This document shows positions 61,622 through 64,000 of a DNA stretch of 64,000 nucleotides, piece by piece; position 1 is the stretch's first letter; every line of letters begins with the position of its first letter. Location of the stretch: assembly GCF_020164475.1 (NCBI RefSeq), contig NZ_JAIQWX010000012.1:1-64000 (forward strand). Reading direction: 5' to 3'. This stretch comes from Pseudomonas sp. REP124. Lineage in GTDB: Bacteria; Pseudomonadota; Gammaproteobacteria; Pseudomonadales; Pseudomonadaceae. A program made the translations under genes and the position numbers. The notes under the pieces are model-generated. The model saw only the letters and a program-made list of their open reading frames with translations, was not told where the DNA came from and did not search any database.

Positions 61622-62284
61622 ATGGACACTCCAGACAACAGAGCGGGGACTTCGACGGGCAATCCGGGAGGCGACGACCGCGAGCAGCGTTTTGAGCATT
61701 TGAAGGAAGATTTGACCGATACGCTCGGCAGCGCCAGGCAACAGGCCGATGCGCAGTTCGGTCAATACCGTGACACGGCAGCCGACCAGATCGATGCATT
61801 GGCCAAAGGAGCGAAGTCGTTCGTTTCCGAGCTCGAAGAGCATGACACGCTGGGCATGTCCGATTACCTCTCCGACATGGCGCAATCCATGAGCGGCCTG
61901 GCGGGCAACCTGCGCGGCAAAAGCGCCGAACAGCTGTTGCATGACGGTGCCGAGCTGGCGCGTAGCAACCCTGCCTTGTTCATCGCCGGCAGCATTGCAA
62001 TCGGGTTCGGCTTGTCGCGGTTCATCAAGGCAAGCAGTTCTACCGCCGCGACCATGGGTGCTCACGAGGATCCGGCGGCAGGCACTTCGGTGCCTCCATC
62101 CGGCGGCTTCGGCGCCCACAGACCTTATGAAACGTCGGTGACGCCGCAATCGACGCCACACGCCGGACTGGACACCGGCATTACCCCAGCCGCGCCCAGT
62201 GCGCAGGACCATCCTTCGGACTTCGCGACGCACCGGGCTTCGGCTTCGCCTGACTCGCTGCCAAACACTCGGGGAGAACTGTGA
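61622..62284 (+). CDS. ElaB/YqjD-like hydrophobic-helix stress protein
   Basis: A 220-residue protein: a hydrophilic N-terminal half with a coiled region (EQRFEHLKEDLTDTLGSARQ, then MSDYLSDMAQSMSGLAGNLRG), one membrane segment near residue 125 (NPALFIAGSIAIGFGLSRFI) and a Pro/Ser/Thr-rich tail. This layout resembles YqjD/ElaB-type proteins or nutrient-deprivation-induced proteins. The frame extends to 61523, but ATG 61622 has GAGGG upstream. Overlaps the holin-family gene at TGATG: first gene of a three-gene unit. Function unknown; a weak GAACTC-N17 sigma-type box near 61524 was not convincing. Confidence 0.8.
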   Translation: MDTPDNRAGTSTGNPGGDDREQRFEHLKEDLTDTLGSARQQADAQFGQYRDTAADQIDALAKGAKSFVSELEEHDTLGMSDYLSDMAQSMSGLAGNLRGKSAEQLLHDGAELARSNPALFIAGSIAIGFGLSRFIKASSSTAATMGAHEDPAAGTSVPPSGGFGAHRPYETSVTPQSTPHAGLDTGITPAAPSAQDHPSDFATHRASASPDSLPNTRGEL

Positions 62285-62712
62285 TGAACAGAGACGATCC
62301 AGACCTGCGTGGAGAAAGACCCTACGTTCAGACAGACGATGCTTCCGTGACGGGCTTGTTGCGCCAGCTGACCCGGGAAGTGCCGGCGTTATTCATCAAG
62401 GAACTGGCCCTGGCCCGCGCGGAATTCCAGGCCAGTCTTGGCACCTTGAAAGCCGGGATCGCCTCGGTCGCCGGTGGCGCGATCGTGCTGCTGGCGGGCT
62501 TCATCATCCTGCTGATGTCAGCCGTCTATGGGCTAGCGCTGTTCATGGCGCCCTGGCTGGCTGCCCTGATCGTCGGGGTGGTGGTGATGATCATCGGCTT
62601 CGTCATGTTGCAGTCGGGCAAAAAGCAGTTCGAACCCTCTCATTTCAAACCCGATCGGACGCTGGATGCCTTGAATAAAGACCAGGAAGCGCTGCGGAGG
62701 AAGGTCACATGA
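62284..62712 (+). CDS. Phage holin family (YqjE-like) membrane protein
   Basis: A 142-residue protein with two adjacent hydrophobic helices (IASVAGGAIVLLAGFIILLMSAVYGLALFMAPWLAALIVGVVVMI) in a charged frame. It belongs to the YqjE/putative holin (Phage_holin_3_6) superfamily, which despite its name is chromosomal and linked to envelope or ribosome-hibernation stress genes. The ATG at 62284 overlaps the previous TGA by one base; a GTG start at 62281 is less likely. Overlaps the DUF3618 gene by four bases (ATGA). Confidence 0.88.
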   Translation: MNRDDPDLRGERPYVQTDDASVTGLLRQLTREVPALFIKELALARAEFQASLGTLKAGIASVAGGAIVLLAGFIILLMSAVYGLALFMAPWLAALIVGVVVMIIGFVMLQSGKKQFEPSHFKPDRTLDALNKDQEALRRKVT

Positions 62713-63530
62713 AAAGCGAATTGGACTACGAATCACAAAAAAGCCCCGAGCAGATCGAGCGCGAAATCGATGCGCAGCGCGAGAGCATCGGCAACATCGT
62801 CGACCGACTGGAGAGCAAGTTCACCCCTGGGCAAATGATCGATCAGGCGTGGGGCATGATGCAGAACAATGGCTCGACTTTCCTCACCAATCTCGGCACC
62901 AGTGTGCGCAACAACCCGGTGCCTGCGGTGCTGACTTCGGTGGGGTTGCTGTGGCTGATGATGAGTCAGAACAAGCCTCCGGTTGCGCAGCCCGTTTACC
63001 GCACCGGGCCCGATCAGGACCGGTTTGGCGAGTGGGCCGATAATCTGGCCGATGGCTTGGACAGTGCCCGTGAGAGCGTGCATCACACCGCTGATTCGCT
63101 GAAGGAAGGGTATGAGTCGGTGAAGGGCAAGGCGCACATGGGCGAAAGCCTCAGCGCTGCCGGGCATAACGTGAGTGATGCGATGCACAACGCCGGCGAC
63201 CGGTTGACGCGCAATGGCCAGGTGTTGGGGCAGCAGTTCAATCAGTTGCTCAAGGAGCAGCCGTTGGTGGTGGCGGCTGCGGGCATTGCCCTGGGGGCTT
63301 TGATGGGGGCAGCGTTGCCGACTACCGCGACCGAGCAGCGTTACATGGGGCGGGCGAGTGCGGGTGTGGTTGATAAGGTGAAAAAGCAGGCGCAGGAGGG
63401 GTATGAGGCGGTGCGGGATACGGTTACGCGGACTACTGAAAATTCGTCGGTCGATGCGACGGCGGATGCGCGGCAGCGGCCTGCCTCGACCTCACCGGCT
63501 GATCTGTCCGGCGGGCTCGAAACTTCGTGA
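62709..63530 (+). CDS. DUF3618 family protein
   Basis: A 273-residue protein. The DUF3618 opening (KSPEQIEREIDAQRESIGNIVDRLESK) is at residues 10-36, followed by a short membrane segment (NPVPAVLTSVGLLWLMMSQN), a long amphipathic helical region and a second hydrophobic stretch PLVVAAAGIALGALMGAALP. It ends in a Ser/Pro/Thr-rich tail. Third gene of the overlapping trio with YqjD-like and YqjE-like proteins; such trios occur in many proteobacteria and seem to act at the membrane under stress. Function unproven. Confidence 0.88.
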   Translation: MKSELDYESQKSPEQIEREIDAQRESIGNIVDRLESKFTPGQMIDQAWGMMQNNGSTFLTNLGTSVRNNPVPAVLTSVGLLWLMMSQNKPPVAQPVYRTGPDQDRFGEWADNLADGLDSARESVHHTADSLKEGYESVKGKAHMGESLSAAGHNVSDAMHNAGDRLTRNGQVLGQQFNQLLKEQPLVVAAAGIALGALMGAALPTTATEQRYMGRASAGVVDKVKKQAQEGYEAVRDTVTRTTENSSVDATADARQRPASTSPADLSGGLETS

Positions 63531-63582
63531 TGCAAGGCAAGTGAGATTGAAAAGGTGTCGAGCACTTTGTGGTGAGGGGGGC

Positions 63583-63677
63583 CTGTGGCGAGGGGGCTTG
63601 CCCCCGTTGGACTGCGTAGCAGTCCCATCTTTTGGGGCCGCTTCGCAGCCCAACGGGGGCAAGCCCCCTCGCCACAG
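63583..63677. repeat. Second-type REP palindrome (28-bp perfect arms)
   Basis: Arms CTGTGGCGAGGGGGCTTGCC... (63583-63610) and its perfect complement (63650-63677) enclose a GGACTGC-GTA-GCAGTCC hairpin (63609-63625). This is a different REP family from the others in the window (GTGGCGAGGGGGCTTG type). It lies between the convergent ends of DUF3618 and the last small gene. Confidence 0.85.
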
Positions 63678-63716
63678 ATGAGCCCGTTCTCGCAGGCATA
63701 CTCTTTCAGCAAGACA

Positions 63717-63968
63717 TCAAGTCGTCTGCGTCCACTCCAACGTCGCCGTCTCCCGCCACTTCACATCCGTGATCCCGTACTTCTCCGCCTGCGGCCGCGA
63801 AACCACCTTCAACGGCGGCCGCCCCGGCTTGGGGATCGGTGCAACACCGGCATCACAACTTGCCCAATGCCATGCCTGGACATTGTTCATGACAGGCGCG
63901 CGAATGATGAAAGACTTTGGCTTTCCATGAAGCTGGTATTCGATGATGAACATATCTGCGCGGGCCAT
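63717..63968 (-). CDS. Small protein, DUF6555-like
   Basis: An 83-residue protein (MARADMFIIEYQLHGKPKSF then VQAWHWASCDAGVAPIPKPG). A small Pseudomonas family with this N-terminus and the AWHWASCDAGV core is what I recall as DUF6555; the name is from memory. GGAGAGAC lies before the ATG. No known function. The window ends 32 bases upstream of it. Confidence 0.75.
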   Translation of the reverse strand: MARADMFIIEYQLHGKPKSFIIRAPVMNNVQAWHWASCDAGVAPIPKPGRPPLKVVSRPQAEKYGITDVKWRETATLEWTQTT

Positions 63969-64000
63969 GAGTCTCTCCTTAAGTTCTATGGGAAAGAGTC

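Noticed and set aside
62284..62712. Prophage remnant because of the holin-family protein
   Set aside because: The family is chromosomal YqjE-like, neighbours are stress genes, and no other phage gene is present.

Overview
The window is chromosomal DNA of a fluorescent pseudomonad, most likely the Pseudomonas fluorescens group. Pointers are the high GC content, a complete arcDABC arginine deiminase operon, an OprD-type porin, HAE1 RND efflux, many small Pseudomonas-type proteins of unknown function, and very many REP/REPIN palindromes (core of the type GGAGCGGGCTTGCTCGCGA) in almost every gene gap. There is no sign of a prophage, integrase, plasmid or CRISPR array. No rRNA or tRNA gene was recognised.

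Layout. 0-8 kb: acetolactate-synthase-like enzyme, MscS channel fused to a cyclic-nucleotide domain, SDR oxidoreductase, and a dual-GAF GGDEF/EAL protein. 8-12.4 kb: DUF3300/DUF2950 pair, MarC-family membrane protein and two small unknown proteins. 12.4-20 kb: arcDABC (minus strand) with an ANR-like box, and divergent from it a second ArcD-like antiporter followed by ppk2. 20.2-26.1 kb: a three-gene RND efflux operon. 26.6-33 kb: a plus-strand catabolic-looking operon (quinone reductase-like MDR, TauD dioxygenase, BKACE beta-keto acid cleavage enzyme, MFS carrier, FrnE-like thioredoxin-fold protein, small Rieske protein, YeiH exporter) closed by a good terminator. 33-34.5 kb: no gene, but a large inverted repeat with about 290-bp arms whose internal stems covary. 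34.5-47.3 kb: AraC-type regulator divergent from a seven-gene lipid or hydrophobic-substrate module (RBBP9-like hydrolase, DUF1302, DUF1329, YCF48-like, MMPL/RND, acyl-CoA dehydrogenase, AMP-forming acyl-CoA ligase); the divergent gap carries two direct repeats exactly 21 bp apart. 47.6-56 kb: OprD porin, DoxX, MFS_3 exporter, YbdK-type carboxylate-amine ligase, and a translationally coupled pair of a haem-oxygenase-like iron oxidase and an NPPY methyltransferase. 56-64 kb: stress-type genes (frameshifted cupin, hemerythrin, ClpP-like protein, KGG protein, RsbRD-type histidine kinase, and an overlapping trio of small envelope proteins including a holin-family protein and DUF3618).

How the parts may work together. 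arcDABC makes ATP from arginine under low oxygen. The second antiporter plus PPK2 could couple transport to polyphosphate or nucleotide balance, but that is inference. The 35.9-47.3 kb module fits uptake of a hydrophobic ester or acid, CoA activation and oxidation, probably under the AraC regulator. The 26.6-33 kb module suggests hydroxylation, oxidation and acetyl-CoA-dependent cleavage of a beta-keto acid of unknown identity.

The points most worth following up are the covarying inverted repeat at 33.3-34.4 kb, a three-way-junction RNA-like leader at 58.57-58.66 kb ahead of a small unknown gene, the iron oxidase/methyltransferase pair at 53.3-55.6 kb, and a perfect 19-bp-arm palindrome with internal direct repeats at 49.2 kb.
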